A stretch of DNA of 64,000 bases from Corynebacterium dentalis (lineage in GTDB: Bacteria; Actinomycetota; Actinomycetes; Mycobacteriales; Mycobacteriaceae). Below, in pieces: positions 49,188 through 57,352 of the stretch (position 1 is its first letter; every line of letters begins with the position of its first letter). The DNA lies in assembly GCF_900232865.1 (NCBI RefSeq), contig NZ_OCTS01000002.1, positions 124,001 to 188,000 of the forward strand. The letters are read 5' to 3'. A program made the translations under genes and the position numbers. The notes under the pieces are model-generated. The model was not told the origin of the DNA. It saw nothing but the letters and a program-made list of their open reading frames with translations, and ran no database searches.

Positions 49188-49873
49188 GCACAGACAACAC
49201 GATGATTCTGGCTCAGATGGACTGGGATCGCCTGGGTGGATTCTTCCAGGACGCCATCTGGGACACCCTCTACATGGTCTCCGTGACGCTGCTGCTTTCC
49301 GGCATCTTGGGACTGTTGCTCGGATTGCTGCTGTACACGACTCGCAGCGGCGGCATCCTAGAGAACCGCCCGGTGTACTTCTTGCTGAACTTCCTGGTGA
49401 ACTTCTTCCGCCCCATCCCGTTCATCATCTTGCTGACCGCCATTGGTCCACTGACGGATGTGCTGGTGGGCACGCGTATTGGTACCGAGGCTGCGATCGT
49501 GGGCATGGTGGTGGCCGCCACCTTCGGTGCTGCGCGCATCGTGGAGCAGAATTTGGTGTCCATTGACCCAGGTGTGGTGGAAGCTGCGAAGTCCATGGGC
49601 GCTTCTCCGCTGAAGATCATCACCTCGGTGATCATCCCCGAGGCCCTCGGCCCTCTGATTTTGGGCTTCACTTTCGTGTTCATCGCGATTGTGGATATGT
49701 CCGCGATGGCCGGATACATCGGCGCTGGTGGTTTGGGAGACTTCGCCATTGTCTACGGCTACCGCTCCTTCAACGACCAGGTCACGTGGATCACAGTGCT
49801 GGTGATCATCGTGATTGTCCAGATCGCTCAGCTTCTGGGCAACTGGGCGGCGCGCAAGATCATGCGCCGGTAG
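49184..49873 (+). CDS. metI: Methionine ABC transporter permease
   Basis: 229 residues with five or six membrane segments. The EAA loop EAAKSMGASPLKIITSVIIPEALG (about residues 131-154) contacts MetN. NFFRPIPFIILLTAIGPLTD and AIVDMSAMAGYIGAGGLGD are typical of MetI. Its ATG overlaps the metN stop. The operon ends at a hairpin about 50 bases later. Confidence 0.95.
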   Translation: MSTDNTMILAQMDWDRLGGFFQDAIWDTLYMVSVTLLLSGILGLLLGLLLYTTRSGGILENRPVYFLLNFLVNFFRPIPFIILLTAIGPLTDVLVGTRIGTEAAIVGMVVAATFGAARIVEQNLVSIDPGVVEAAKSMGASPLKIITSVIIPEALGPLILGFTFVFIAIVDMSAMAGYIGAGGLGDFAIVYGYRSFNDQVTWITVLVIIVIVQIAQLLGNWAARKIMRR

Positions 49874-49923
49874 TTTCCGCTGGCTGGTCGGCGCCTTCCT
49901 CTCGCCGGGCCGCTACTCTCGAT

Positions 49924-49957
49924 AACAAACCCACCTGGTTTCCCGGGTGGGGTTGTT
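49924..49957 (+). terminator. Hairpin after metI
   Basis: AACAAACCCACC pairs with GGGTGGGGTTGTT around CGGG-rich loop bases; only a short T-rich tail follows. Confidence 0.6.
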
Positions 49958-49977
49958 GTGTCGAAGCGGGCGTGCTG

Positions 49978-50247
49978 TTACTTGTCGTCGTCAATCAGAA
50001 TCACAGCATCGCTGTTCACACCGACGATGACCACGTCGTCCTCGGCGCCATCCGTCTTCACGCGAAGGGTCTTGGTCTCGATGCCTTCGGACTCTTCGTA
50101 GCCTTCGAAGGTTCCTTCCACGGACTTGCCTTCCACCTGGAAGCTGATGTGCTTACCGATGTGGTTGTAGAGGTCGTCTGCTCGTGCGCTTGATGGTCCG
50201 ATGTCGCTAGCCTCGCCAGCGCCCGTGCTTGAATTTTCATTGCTCAT
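49978..50247 (-). CDS. Small conserved hypothetical protein
   Basis: 89 residues from ATG 50247. The first 35 residues are Ser/Asn/Gly-rich and probably flexible; the rest looks like a small beta-rich domain: LYNHIGKHISFQVEGKSVEG, GYEESEGIETKTLRVKTDG and DDVVIVGVNSDAVILIDDDK. No cysteines, no membrane segment. TACCCT (50255-50260) ends 7 bases before the ATG. I do not recognise the family; it appears to be a single-gene unit. Confidence 0.6.
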   Translation of the reverse strand: MSNENSSTGAGEASDIGPSSARADDLYNHIGKHISFQVEGKSVEGTFEGYEESEGIETKTLRVKTDGAEDDVVIVGVNSDAVILIDDDK

Positions 50248-50254
50248 GCAATCT

Positions 50255-50260
50255 AGGGTA
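50255..50260 (-). promoter_or_regulatory. -10 hexamer of the 50247 gene
   Basis: TACCCT on the minus strand, ending 7 bases before ATG 50247. Confidence 0.4.
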
Positions 50261-50368
50261 CCAGTAGAAAATTGCACGGGTATTGAGATTTCGGAAGCGA
50301 GTGCTCATCCAGATGTTGAATCGGTGGGATTCTCGCGCCTTCACAACTTCGCACGTTTTCGCATCAAA

Positions 50369-50950
50369 TCATCCCTCGTTGACGAAGATAGCTTCGATCA
50401 TCCGGTCTACTGTCGAAGTTGCTGAATTGAGAGCAAACTCGGAATCCCCATGCCTGGCGACCCAGACTGCAAGCTCGTTCATTGCACCGGACAGGGCCAA
50501 TGCCAATGGTTCTAGTTCAGAAAGCGAAACCATCCCACTCAACCCTTCGCGAAGCGCTTCAACTGAGGCCCCCTGATCCATCTGGCGCCATTCGTTCCAC
50601 CCCAAAATGTTTGGAGCTTCCACTAGGAGCATCCTCGTTGATCGCGATCCCGAGGCCTCAACCAGGAAAGCTCTGCTTCCCTTCTTGATTCGTGACAGAT
50701 CTGAATTTTCATTTTGCACTGCCTGTTCGATTGCCAGGCGGATTCTCTCATGCTCTGTCCGAACTACTCCACGGAATAACGAAGTCTTATCACCGAAATG
50801 GTGGTACATCGCCCCCCGCGTTACTCCCGCCCGTCGGCAAACTTCAGTCATTGAAGTTGCCGCGAAACCTCGCTCTATGAAAACTTCCGTTGCAACTTCC
50901 ACCAGCCGCTGAGCCGTTCTCCGCGCATCTTCTGCCGTTCTTCTAGGCAC
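50369..50950 (-). CDS. TetR-family transcriptional regulator
   Basis: 193 residues. The N-terminal helix-turn-helix is clear: ATEVFIERGFAATSMTEVCR then GVTRGAMYHHFGDKTSLFRGVV (about residues 18-62). The C-terminal ligand domain is divergent and the ligand unknown. It is divergent from a VOC protein gene with 45 bases between starts, all but filled by a 33-base dyad (50955-50987). Base composition is more AT-rich than the surroundings and codon choice less GC-biased, pointing to transfer. Confidence 0.88.
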   Translation of the reverse strand: MPRRTAEDARRTAQRLVEVATEVFIERGFAATSMTEVCRRAGVTRGAMYHHFGDKTSLFRGVVRTEHERIRLAIEQAVQNENSDLSRIKKGSRAFLVEASGSRSTRMLLVEAPNILGWNEWRQMDQGASVEALREGLSGMVSLSELEPLALALSGAMNELAVWVARHGDSEFALNSATSTVDRMIEAIFVNEG

Positions 50951-50954
50951 TCAA

Positions 50955-50987
50955 CTTCCTTTACATACACCCTGTACGTAAAGGAAG
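50955..50987. promoter_or_regulatory. 33-base operator dyad shared by the TetR and VOC genes
   Basis: Left arm CTTCCTTTAC-A-TACA and right arm TGTA-C-GTAAAGGAAG are exact complements except for one base each side, around a CCC centre. The right end also forms the ribosome-binding site of the VOC gene. Confidence 0.8.
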
Positions 50988-50995
50988 GAACTGTC

Positions 50996-51400
50996 TTGTA
51001 TTTCTCCAGCTTTTATCCAGTCATTCTCGTGAAAGATACCTCTGCTTGCGCACAATTTTTCATTCAACACTTCGGCTTCTCATCGACCTTCACATCACAG
51101 TGGTACATGAGTCTCGAAAACGATGGCTCCGAACTGGCACTTCTTTCTCACAATCACGAAACTATTCCAGATAATTTTCGGAACCACACCACTGGGCTAA
51201 TCCTCAACTTTGAGGTAGAGGATGCAGAACTGGAGTTCAGCCGTCTTGTCCATAATGAACACTGTGTTGTGAAGCTTCCTCTCAAGGACGAGGATTTCGG
51301 CCAACGACATTTCATCCTTGAAGGCCCAGAAGGAATACTCATCGATGTGATCCAGAACATTGCCCCCTCCTCCACCTTCATCGAAAATTATTCGTCCTAG
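50996..51400 (+). CDS. VOC-family (glyoxalase/bleomycin-resistance-like) protein
   Basis: 134 residues from TTG 50996, with AAGGAAGGAA 5 bases upstream. One vicinal-oxygen-chelate fold: FYPVILVKDTSACAQFFIQHFGF at the start, ELALLSHNH in the middle, GLILNFEVEDAELEF starting the second half, and RHFILEGPEGILIDVIQ at the end. A metal-binding pattern is incomplete, so binding or sequestering a small molecule is as likely as catalysis. Probably induced when the TetR protein leaves the shared operator. AT-rich like its neighbour. Confidence 0.75.
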   Translation: MYFSSFYPVILVKDTSACAQFFIQHFGFSSTFTSQWYMSLENDGSELALLSHNHETIPDNFRNHTTGLILNFEVEDAELEFSRLVHNEHCVVKLPLKDEDFGQRHFILEGPEGILIDVIQNIAPSSTFIENYSS

Positions 51401-51451
51401 AATTTTCGATAGTTGTACTTTTTACAGAGCCCTTAAGAGTTTGCCGGCTAC

Positions 51452-52459
51452 CTAGCGGCCGCTCTCTAGGACTTCCTGCACATCCAGCACCACCCAGGAG
51501 CTCGCGCGCTTCGGCTTGTCGCCGCAGGACCCCTTGGCCATCACCGACGGTCGGCTTTCTAGCTCCACGAGCCACCGGCGCCCAGTCGCACCGTCCTGCA
51601 CTTCGCGCGTTGCCCGTCGCTTATCGCCCGGCTGGCTCTCAAGAGCGCTGATCTGCAACCCGGCCAGCGGAACGGTCTCCCCCGCATCGTGCAGCATCCG
51701 GCCCGCGGCCAGTTCCGCCACCTGCCCCGGCCCGTCCCACACTCCGCGTCCGCGGTTTCCCTGCAGCCAGAGTTCCCCTCGCTGCGCGTACTCCAGGATT
51801 TCGCTGGCGGAGTTCACCGCGTTGCGCCCGTAGGAGTAGTTTCCCGGCAGCAGCATCGTTGCTGGCGCAAAGCGGTGTCCCTTGGTGTGGGAGGTTTCCC
51901 AGACGTAGTCCCTAGGCCACTTTTCCGAGAGGTCAGACGCCAAAGGCCTGCCCCACACCGCACAGCACAGATCACGCCGGCCATGTGTGCACACCAGCAG
52001 CACGGGATGCTCCACTCGCTCCGCCCCCGGCGTATTTCCTGGCTGCGAAAGGTCCAGTTCCAGGATCGATTCCGGCCCGTCGACACGCATACGCTCGAGC
52101 ACCGGCTGCGCTGGATCGCCCACTCCTGCCGACCAGCTGATGTAGAGCAAGGGCCGTAGGTCATCGGCTTCGTGGTGCTGTCCGGCGCGCCCCGGCTGCC
52201 GGATGAACTGCAGCTGCGCGCGATGGCTCTTGATGAACTTCTTGATCTGCTGCGATAGCTCCGCGCCCAGGGCTTCCCCGTCGAGGATGTCACGCCCCCA
52301 CCCGCGCGGATGCTCCAGCGCGAGGATGACATTGCCCCCGCGTGCCGTCCCCGCCAGCTGTTCCCCGGTCAGCGTGGAGCAGACAGATTCCTTCCACTTC
52401 TCCTCATCATCCGGACCGCTCATGGCGATGCCGGCCAGTGGGTTTCTCCTCGTGGACAT
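51452..52459 (-). CDS. Sucrase/ferredoxin-like family protein
   Basis: 335 residues from ATG 52459. The C-terminal part of the core has VLLVCTHGRRDLCCAVWGRPLA with the paired cysteines of thioredoxin-like ferredoxins and WETSHTKGHRFAPATMLLPG, which together define the Suc/Fer-like family. The family is thought to be a 2Fe-2S or thiol protein, but its role in bacteria is unknown. TAACCT (52467-52472) ends 7 bases before the ATG. It lies between imuB and the VOC islet. Confidence 0.78.
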   Translation of the reverse strand: MSTRRNPLAGIAMSGPDDEEKWKESVCSTLTGEQLAGTARGGNVILALEHPRGWGRDILDGEALGAELSQQIKKFIKSHRAQLQFIRQPGRAGQHHEADDLRPLLYISWSAGVGDPAQPVLERMRVDGPESILELDLSQPGNTPGAERVEHPVLLVCTHGRRDLCCAVWGRPLASDLSEKWPRDYVWETSHTKGHRFAPATMLLPGNYSYGRNAVNSASEILEYAQRGELWLQGNRGRGVWDGPGQVAELAAGRMLHDAGETVPLAGLQISALESQPGDKRRATREVQDGATGRRWLVELESRPSVMAKGSCGDKPKRASSWVVLDVQEVLESGR

Positions 52460-52466
52460 AGGTTTC

Positions 52467-52472
52467 AGGTTA
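52467..52472 (-). promoter_or_regulatory. -10 hexamer of the 52459 gene
   Basis: TAACCT on the minus strand, ending 7 bases before ATG 52459. Confidence 0.4.
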
Positions 52473-52521
52473 CCAGTGGGGTTTTTCCCCGACGCCACCT
52501 TCTCCCCGTGCTCCTTATCTC

Positions 52522-54234
52522 TCAGTACGAGGCCTCGATCCTCCAGGCGGTATCACGGCTGACCAGTAGGAACGCTCCGGGAGGATCTGCGGTGGCTACC
52601 TGCATTCGGGCGTAGCGTTTGCCGCGCGCCCACCATTGCTCATCCACGGGCCATGGCCCTGCCCATCCGGTGACCTCCACGCGCCGTCCACCCCACTGCA
52701 GGTAGGCAGGTTCACCACTGAGCAGCCCGCGTCCGGAGACGTGAATGGGCTGATCATCTCCAGTGCGCACCTCTACTTTTGCGGCGGGGTGGGCAGCCGA
52801 AGGGTATGTCATTCCCGAGTCCATCCCGGCAGCCTTCCCTGCTGCCTTCGCCCCAATGACCGAAGGCAGCGGGTGCAGAAGCTCTCCTTGCCACTGGCGC
52901 GTAGGCAAAGCACTGACCGACTCTGGGTCTTCGTCACCGTAGGGCACTGTCACCACTCTGCTGGCCACAGCTCGGCCTCCACGATGCACGGGCCGCAACA
53001 CGTTGTGCACCCCGATGAGCGCTTGCGCGCGTCCGGCGGCAGCGCGGATGGCGCGCATTCCTTCATCGGGGCCGCCCCAGAGCGCGGACTCTACTTTGCC
53101 CGCGGGGACTGTCTCCACGGGCACGAGTTCCAAGGCGGCCACACCCACGGGCTCGCCGAAATGCTCCGTCTCAACATGGCTATCACCGCCCTGACCAGCA
53201 CCATCCGCCGTGCTCGTGGTGCTCGCCGCGCCTGTCGGCGCCTGCTGGCGCAGCCGGGTAATCCATCCCTCCAGCTGCCACCGCACGCGCTGGGCGGTGT
53301 CCTCCTCCGTCAGAGGTTCCCGGCAGCGCCACACGCGCTCAATCATCGTGGCGCCCGCATAACCTGCCGGAGCCGAAAGGTAGGCCCGCACCGCCAACCG
53401 CAAACAGGCATCTCCCGCTGCGAAGAGCTCCGCGTGCAGCCGCGCTGCCACCTTTCTGGCCACAAAGGCTGCCGTTTCCGTATTGGCGATGGGCTCATCC
53501 ATATCCTGCCGAACAGCAATAGCAGGAATATCCCGTCGCGGCGCCACCGCGCGATCGATATCCCCGCAGGCAATCCGGTGCCACTGAGCCCCGACCGCCC
53601 CAAACCGCGCAGAGACGTCCGTTCGCGGCAAGTTCGCGAAGTCTCCCATCGTGCGCACACCCAGCTGTCGCAGCACGTGAACGACCTCCTGCGAGCCAGC
53701 CAAAGCGGGTTCGCTGACCATCTCTCCCACGGGCAGACTCTGCACAAACTGCGGCCCGCTACCAGGCGCAATGTTCTTACCTCGACGCGCCGCCCACACC
53801 GCCGTGACGACATCATCTGCCGTGCCTGCCAAACAGTCCGCCTGCTGACGGACCGCTGCATCCAACAGCAGCTCCACCGCACAGTCTTCCCCGCCGTAGT
53901 ACCGCGCCAAAGAATCAGCAGGGAAGGCCAGCAACCCCGGGCGCAGCGTCTCCACTCCGGCCGCCACCTGCTCGAGCGCAGTCAGCACATCATCGTGCAC
54001 CGCGAGCTGGCGCGCGGGATCGTCATCAGCCACCGCCAACTGCGGACACACGGACAGCGCATGGCGCTGCTTCATCCCTTTCTTCACGCCCGCTTTCCGC
54101 GCCGCCGCATTGCACGCGTAAATCCGGTGTTCCGCGATCACCGCCGCGGGTTGCAGCAAATCCCATCCATGTGCTCTCCCGATGGCATAGACAGGCCAAT
54201 CCGGAAACCATAGAACCGTCACGCGCTGACTCAT
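52522..54234 (-). CDS. imuB: ImuB, Y-family polymerase-like mutasome subunit
   Basis: 570 residues. The N-terminal half follows the Y-family fold: VTVLWFPDWPVYAIGRAHG, ACNAAARKAGVKKGMKQRHA, and the helix-hairpin-helix region RQLGVRTMGDFANLPRTDV. The two acidic positions needed for catalysis are not in their usual contexts (FPDWP in place of a DxD-type motif, PADSLARYYGG in place of SxDE), as expected for ImuB, which serves as a hub binding DnaE2, ImuA and the sliding clamp. Start overlaps the imuA stop (ATGA). Confidence 0.9.
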   Translation of the reverse strand: MSQRVTVLWFPDWPVYAIGRAHGWDLLQPAAVIAEHRIYACNAAARKAGVKKGMKQRHALSVCPQLAVADDDPARQLAVHDDVLTALEQVAAGVETLRPGLLAFPADSLARYYGGEDCAVELLLDAAVRQQADCLAGTADDVVTAVWAARRGKNIAPGSGPQFVQSLPVGEMVSEPALAGSQEVVHVLRQLGVRTMGDFANLPRTDVSARFGAVGAQWHRIACGDIDRAVAPRRDIPAIAVRQDMDEPIANTETAAFVARKVAARLHAELFAAGDACLRLAVRAYLSAPAGYAGATMIERVWRCREPLTEEDTAQRVRWQLEGWITRLRQQAPTGAASTTSTADGAGQGGDSHVETEHFGEPVGVAALELVPVETVPAGKVESALWGGPDEGMRAIRAAAGRAQALIGVHNVLRPVHRGGRAVASRVVTVPYGDEDPESVSALPTRQWQGELLHPLPSVIGAKAAGKAAGMDSGMTYPSAAHPAAKVEVRTGDDQPIHVSGRGLLSGEPAYLQWGGRRVEVTGWAGPWPVDEQWWARGKRYARMQVATADPPGAFLLVSRDTAWRIEASY

Positions 54235-54935
54235 CGGGCCATCTCCTGAAGCTCAGAAGTGGCGTCGGACAAAGAAACCACATCCATCCGCTCCCCCACC
54301 ACGGCGTGGAAGCGGCGCGGAGGTTGGGATTTACCCCACACGCGGCCGTCGACTTCCACCCCGCGCACGCGGCCATATCCGCGGCCCAACCCGCGAATGC
54401 CCACCACGTGCGCATCAATGTTCAGCTGCACCTTCGGCCACGCATGGCCAGAAACCACCAGCGCGCAGCGGCTCTTATGCAACCGCGCCTCAACGGGACG
54501 CGCGAACGTGGGCGAGGCATTGGCGGCAGGACGATAAAAGACCATGTCCACGCCCTCCACCAACGTGCCCAACACCGCGGCCGCGTGCGGAGCCGGGTCC
54601 GGGATCACCACCACCCGCTCGAGGTCTCCCCCAGCGGCATCGATAGCAGCCAACGCCAACTGCGGATATCCCACGATGGCCACACAACTGCCGGCCTGCG
54701 TGGCCGCCACCAACAGATCCACGTGCACTGCGGGACAATCCGCCACGGCCGTCACCATCGCCCGTGGAATGCCGCCCGTATCGATCGCCTGCTCCAACCA
54801 CGGCGGGCTCGGAAGTGTGTCCACCACGCGCGATTGAAAACTCTCCGGCGTGGACGTCTTCCCGGAAATCCGAGCCATCTTCTTACGTAGGTCATAGATA
54901 GTATGATCTAACTCTTGCTGCGTAGAACTAGCCAT
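54231..54935 (-). CDS. imuA: ImuA-like protein (RecA-fold mutasome subunit)
   Basis: 234 residues from ATG 54935, with GAGGAGG about 8 bases upstream. The middle resembles a RecA-type core (ALAAIDAAGGDLERVVVIPD, AAVLGTLVEGVDMVFY), without a clear Walker A motif, as in actinobacterial ImuA'. It is followed without a gap by imuB; together with DnaE2 the products make the damage-inducible mutagenesis complex. Two GAAC-N4-GTTC-type boxes lie upstream (55035 and 55090), consistent with LexA control. Confidence 0.83.
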   Translation of the reverse strand: MASSTQQELDHTIYDLRKKMARISGKTSTPESFQSRVVDTLPSPPWLEQAIDTGGIPRAMVTAVADCPAVHVDLLVAATQAGSCVAIVGYPQLALAAIDAAGGDLERVVVIPDPAPHAAAVLGTLVEGVDMVFYRPAANASPTFARPVEARLHKSRCALVVSGHAWPKVQLNIDAHVVGIRGLGRGYGRVRGVEVDGRVWGKSQPPRRFHAVVGERMDVVSLSDATSELQEMAR

Positions 54936-55034
54936 GGTGAACACCTCCTCTTAAGTCTCAATTAATGGTTTAACGTGCAGATTAACCGTCACGCCATGCG
55001 GCAAAGTGCATACTTTCACCGCCCTGTTCACTAC

Positions 55035-55046
55035 GAACATATGTAC
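55035..55046. promoter_or_regulatory. LexA-like box, proximal to imuA
   Basis: GAAC-ATAT-GTAC, one mismatch from GAAC-N4-GTTC, 100 bases upstream of the imuA start. Confidence 0.45.
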
Positions 55047-55089
55047 TACACAGCCGAGACAACCAACCCGCGCATCGAGAATTAAATTA

Positions 55090-55101
55090 GAACACATGTT
55101 C
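55090..55101. promoter_or_regulatory. LexA (SOS) box between imuA and a divergent membrane protein gene
   Basis: GAAC-ACAT-GTTC, a perfect match to the GAAC-N4-GTTC core of actinobacterial LexA boxes, about 155 bases from imuA and 80 bases from ATG 55180. Confidence 0.65.
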
Positions 55102-55165
55102 GCTATAGTTAGCGTAAAACTCCCCATCCCCTACGTCAACTGCGCACCCTATCCACCACTGCTTC

Positions 55166-55171
55166 TACACT
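55166..55171 (+). promoter_or_regulatory. -10 hexamer of the 55180 gene
   Basis: TACACT ends 8 bases before ATG 55180. Confidence 0.45.
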
Positions 55172-55179
55172 GGAACACC

Positions 55180-55593
55180 ATGACTAACCGCACCCTCATC
55201 GTTGCCGCCCCCACCCCCGTGCGCGCCGCCACCTCAATCCTGCTGGGCTTGGCCGTTGCCGTCATGGCGATGCCCATCCCCAACGGCTTCAAGGTGATCG
55301 GCCTGGTTGTCTGTGTGGCCGCCGGGTTGATGGTGACTTTCAGCCATCCTTATCGACGTCGCGTCCGCGCCGCCGTGGAAGAGCGCAATGAAAAATACAC
55401 CACCACAATCAGCCAGGTACTTCCTCTGTTCCCGCTCTGGCTGGCCCTGATGGTACTGCCCATCGTCACAGGAAGCTGGGTTCTAGCGGTCATCGTGTGG
55501 GTCATCGCCGCTGCGTACGCGTGGTTCGTCCACCCACAGCTGGACGGCACTGCCCATATCCGCCCCCTCGCGGACGATAACCGCCGCGCATAA
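55180..55593 (+). CDS. Small membrane protein divergent from imuA
   Basis: 137 residues from ATG 55180; the frame continues upstream but the -10 box argues against that. Four hydrophobic segments in two pairs (about 16-34, 36-52, 81-98, 100-117) with a basic loop RRRVRAAVEERNEKY between. It ends in a short polar tail (HIRPLADDNRRA). I do not recognise the family. It shares the intergenic region with imuA and so may respond to the same LexA box. Three 12-base repeats begin right at its stop codon. Confidence 0.65.
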   Translation: MTNRTLIVAAPTPVRAATSILLGLAVAVMAMPIPNGFKVIGLVVCVAAGLMVTFSHPYRRRVRAAVEERNEKYTTTISQVLPLFPLWLALMVLPIVTGSWVLAVIVWVIAAAYAWFVHPQLDGTAHIRPLADDNRRA

Positions 55594-55639
55594 AGCCCGG
55601 CACAAAGCCCGGCACAAAGCCCGGCACAAAGCTCAGCCC
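55592..55639. repeat. 12-base tandem repeat, three exact copies and one degenerate
   Basis: AAAGCCCGGCAC at 55592, 55604 and 55616, then AAAGCTCAGCCC at 55628. The array starts in the stop codon of the 55180 gene and leads into a terminator. Confidence 0.85.
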
Positions 55640-55644
55640 ACACA

Positions 55645-55698
55645 GAAAGCCGGCCGCTCTTCCAAGAAATACCTTCTCGGAAAAAGCGGCCGGCTTTC
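55645..55698. terminator. Hairpin between the 55180 gene and guaA
   Basis: GAAAGCCGGCCGCT and AGCGGCCGGCTTTC are exact 14-base complements with a 26-base loop; it probably serves both convergent genes. Confidence 0.7.
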
Positions 55699-55742
55699 TC
55701 ATGTAGGTCACTGACAGGCTCCACAGAGCCCGCGCAGGAGAC

Positions 55743-57323
55743 CTACTCCCACTCGATGGTTCCCGGTGGCTTGGACGTAATGTCCAGCACCACGCGGTTA
55801 ACGTCCTCCACCTCGTTGGTGATGCGGGTGGAGATCTTCTCCAGCACGTCGTATGGGACGCGCGTCCAGTCCGCGGTCATCGCATCCTCGCTGGACACGG
55901 GGCGCAGCACGATCGGATGTCCGTACGTGCGTCCATCGCCCTGCACGCCCACGGAGCGTACGTCGGCCAGCAGAACCACTGGGCACTGCCAGATCGTGTC
56001 ATCCAGCCCCGCGATGGTCAGCTCCTCGCGCGCAATTGCATCTGCCTTGCGCAGGATGGTCAGGCGCTCTTCGTTGACCTCGCCGATGATGCGGATGCCC
56101 AAGCCAGGACCAGGGAACGGCTGGCGTCCCACAATGACCTCGGGAAGACCCAGCTCGCGGCCCACCGCGCGTACCTCGTCCTTGAACAGCAGGCGCAGTG
56201 GCTCGACCAGCTGGAACTCCACGTCATCAGGCAGCCCGCCCACGTTGTGGTGGCTCTTGATGTTCGCGGTGCCGGAGCCGCCGCCGGATTCCACCACGTC
56301 TGGGTACAGCGTTCCCTGCACCAGGAAGTCCACGGAGGAACCTTCCGGAGCGGAGTCCAACACACCCGCCACGGCACGCTCGAAGGAGCGGATGAACTCT
56401 GCGCCAATAGCCTTGCGCTTGGCTTCCGGATCGGACACGCCAGCCAGCTTGTCCAAGAAGGCAGCGCGCTCATCCACCGTCACCAGGTTTGCTCCGGTGG
56501 CGGCCACGAAGTCGCGTTCCACCTGCTCGCGCTCGCCTTCGCGCAGCAGTCCGTGATCCACGAACACACAGGTCAGACGATCGCCGATCGCTTGCTGCAC
56601 CAGAGCCGCCGCCACGGCGGAATCCACGCCGCCGGACAGGCCACAGATGGCGCGACCCTCAGGTCCCACCCGCTCCTGGACCTGCTCGATCAGCTGCTCG
56701 GCAATGTTGCCCGCCGTCCAGGTGGGCTCCAGGCCGGCCGTTTCGGTGAGGAATCGACGCAAAACTTCCTGCCCATGCGGTGAATGCAGAACCTCTGGGT
56801 GGTACTGCACACCGGCCATGCGGCGCTCGGGGCACTCGAAAGCGGCAACCGGAGCACCCTCGGAGGTGGCCGTCACCTGGAAACCCTCGGGGGCCTCAGA
56901 TACGGAATCTCCGTGGCTCATCCACACCTGGTGCTCGGCCGCCAAGCCGGAGTGCAGCTCGCCACCGGTGACCTGCAGCGCGGTGCGTCCGTACTCACGC
57001 AGGCCGGTCTCTGCGACCGTGCCACCCAGGGCGTTGGTCATGGCCTGGAATCCGTAGCAAATGCCAAACACAGGCACGCCCAGGTTCAGGAGTTCTTCCT
57101 GCAGGGCTGGGGCGCCATCGACGTACACGGAGGACGGGCCGCCGGACAAGATCAGAGCTGCGGGGTTCTTCGCAGCCACCTCATCGGCAGGCATCGAGTG
57201 AGGGATGACCTCGGAGTACAAATTTGCCTCACGCACGCGACGTGCAATGAGCTGGGCGTACTGCGCGCCAAAGTCAACGACGAGAACTGGGCGCGGGGGC
57301 TGAATGTGGTCTGTCTCAGTCAC
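55743..57323 (-). CDS. guaA: GMP synthase (glutamine-hydrolysing)
   Basis: Aminates XMP to GMP. 526 residues from GTG 57323, which has TAGACT ending 8 bases upstream; a GTG seven codons earlier is less likely. Glutamine amidotransferase domain with Cys in [11 protein letters not shown] and His in [14 protein letters not shown] pyrophosphatase domain with the P-loop [17 protein letters not shown]-terminal dimerisation domain ending [17 protein letters not shown]. Last of guaB-guaB3-guaA on the minus strand. Confidence 0.96.
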   Translation of the reverse strand: MTETDHIQPPRPVLVVDFGAQYAQLIARRVREANLYSEVIPHSMPADEVAAKNPAALILSGGPSSVYVDGAPALQEELLNLGVPVFGICYGFQAMTNALGGTVAETGLREYGRTALQVTGGELHSGLAAEHQVWMSHGDSVSEAPEGFQVTATSEGAPVAAFECPERRMAGVQYHPEVLHSPHGQEVLRRFLTETAGLEPTWTAGNIAEQLIEQVQERVGPEGRAICGLSGGVDSAVAAALVQQAIGDRLTCVFVDHGLLREGEREQVERDFVAATGANLVTVDERAAFLDKLAGVSDPEAKRKAIGAEFIRSFERAVAGVLDSAPEGSSVDFLVQGTLYPDVVESGGGSGTANIKSHHNVGGLPDDVEFQLVEPLRLLFKDEVRAVGRELGLPEVIVGRQPFPGPGLGIRIIGEVNEERLTILRKADAIAREELTIAGLDDTIWQCPVVLLADVRSVGVQGDGRTYGHPIVLRPVSSEDAMTADWTRVPYDVLEKISTRITNEVEDVNRVVLDITSKPPGTIEWE

Positions 57324-57331
57324 AGGTACAG

Positions 57332-57337
57332 AGTCTA
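57332..57337 (-). promoter_or_regulatory. guaA -10 hexamer (leaderless promoter)
   Basis: TAGACT on the minus strand, 8 bases before GTG 57323. Confidence 0.45.
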
Positions 57338-57352
57338 CCTGCACGAACCGCG

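Noticed and set aside
52636..54213. Open frame of 525 codons opposite imuB
   Set aside because: Shadow of imuB; His/Arg-rich translation typical of antisense frames.
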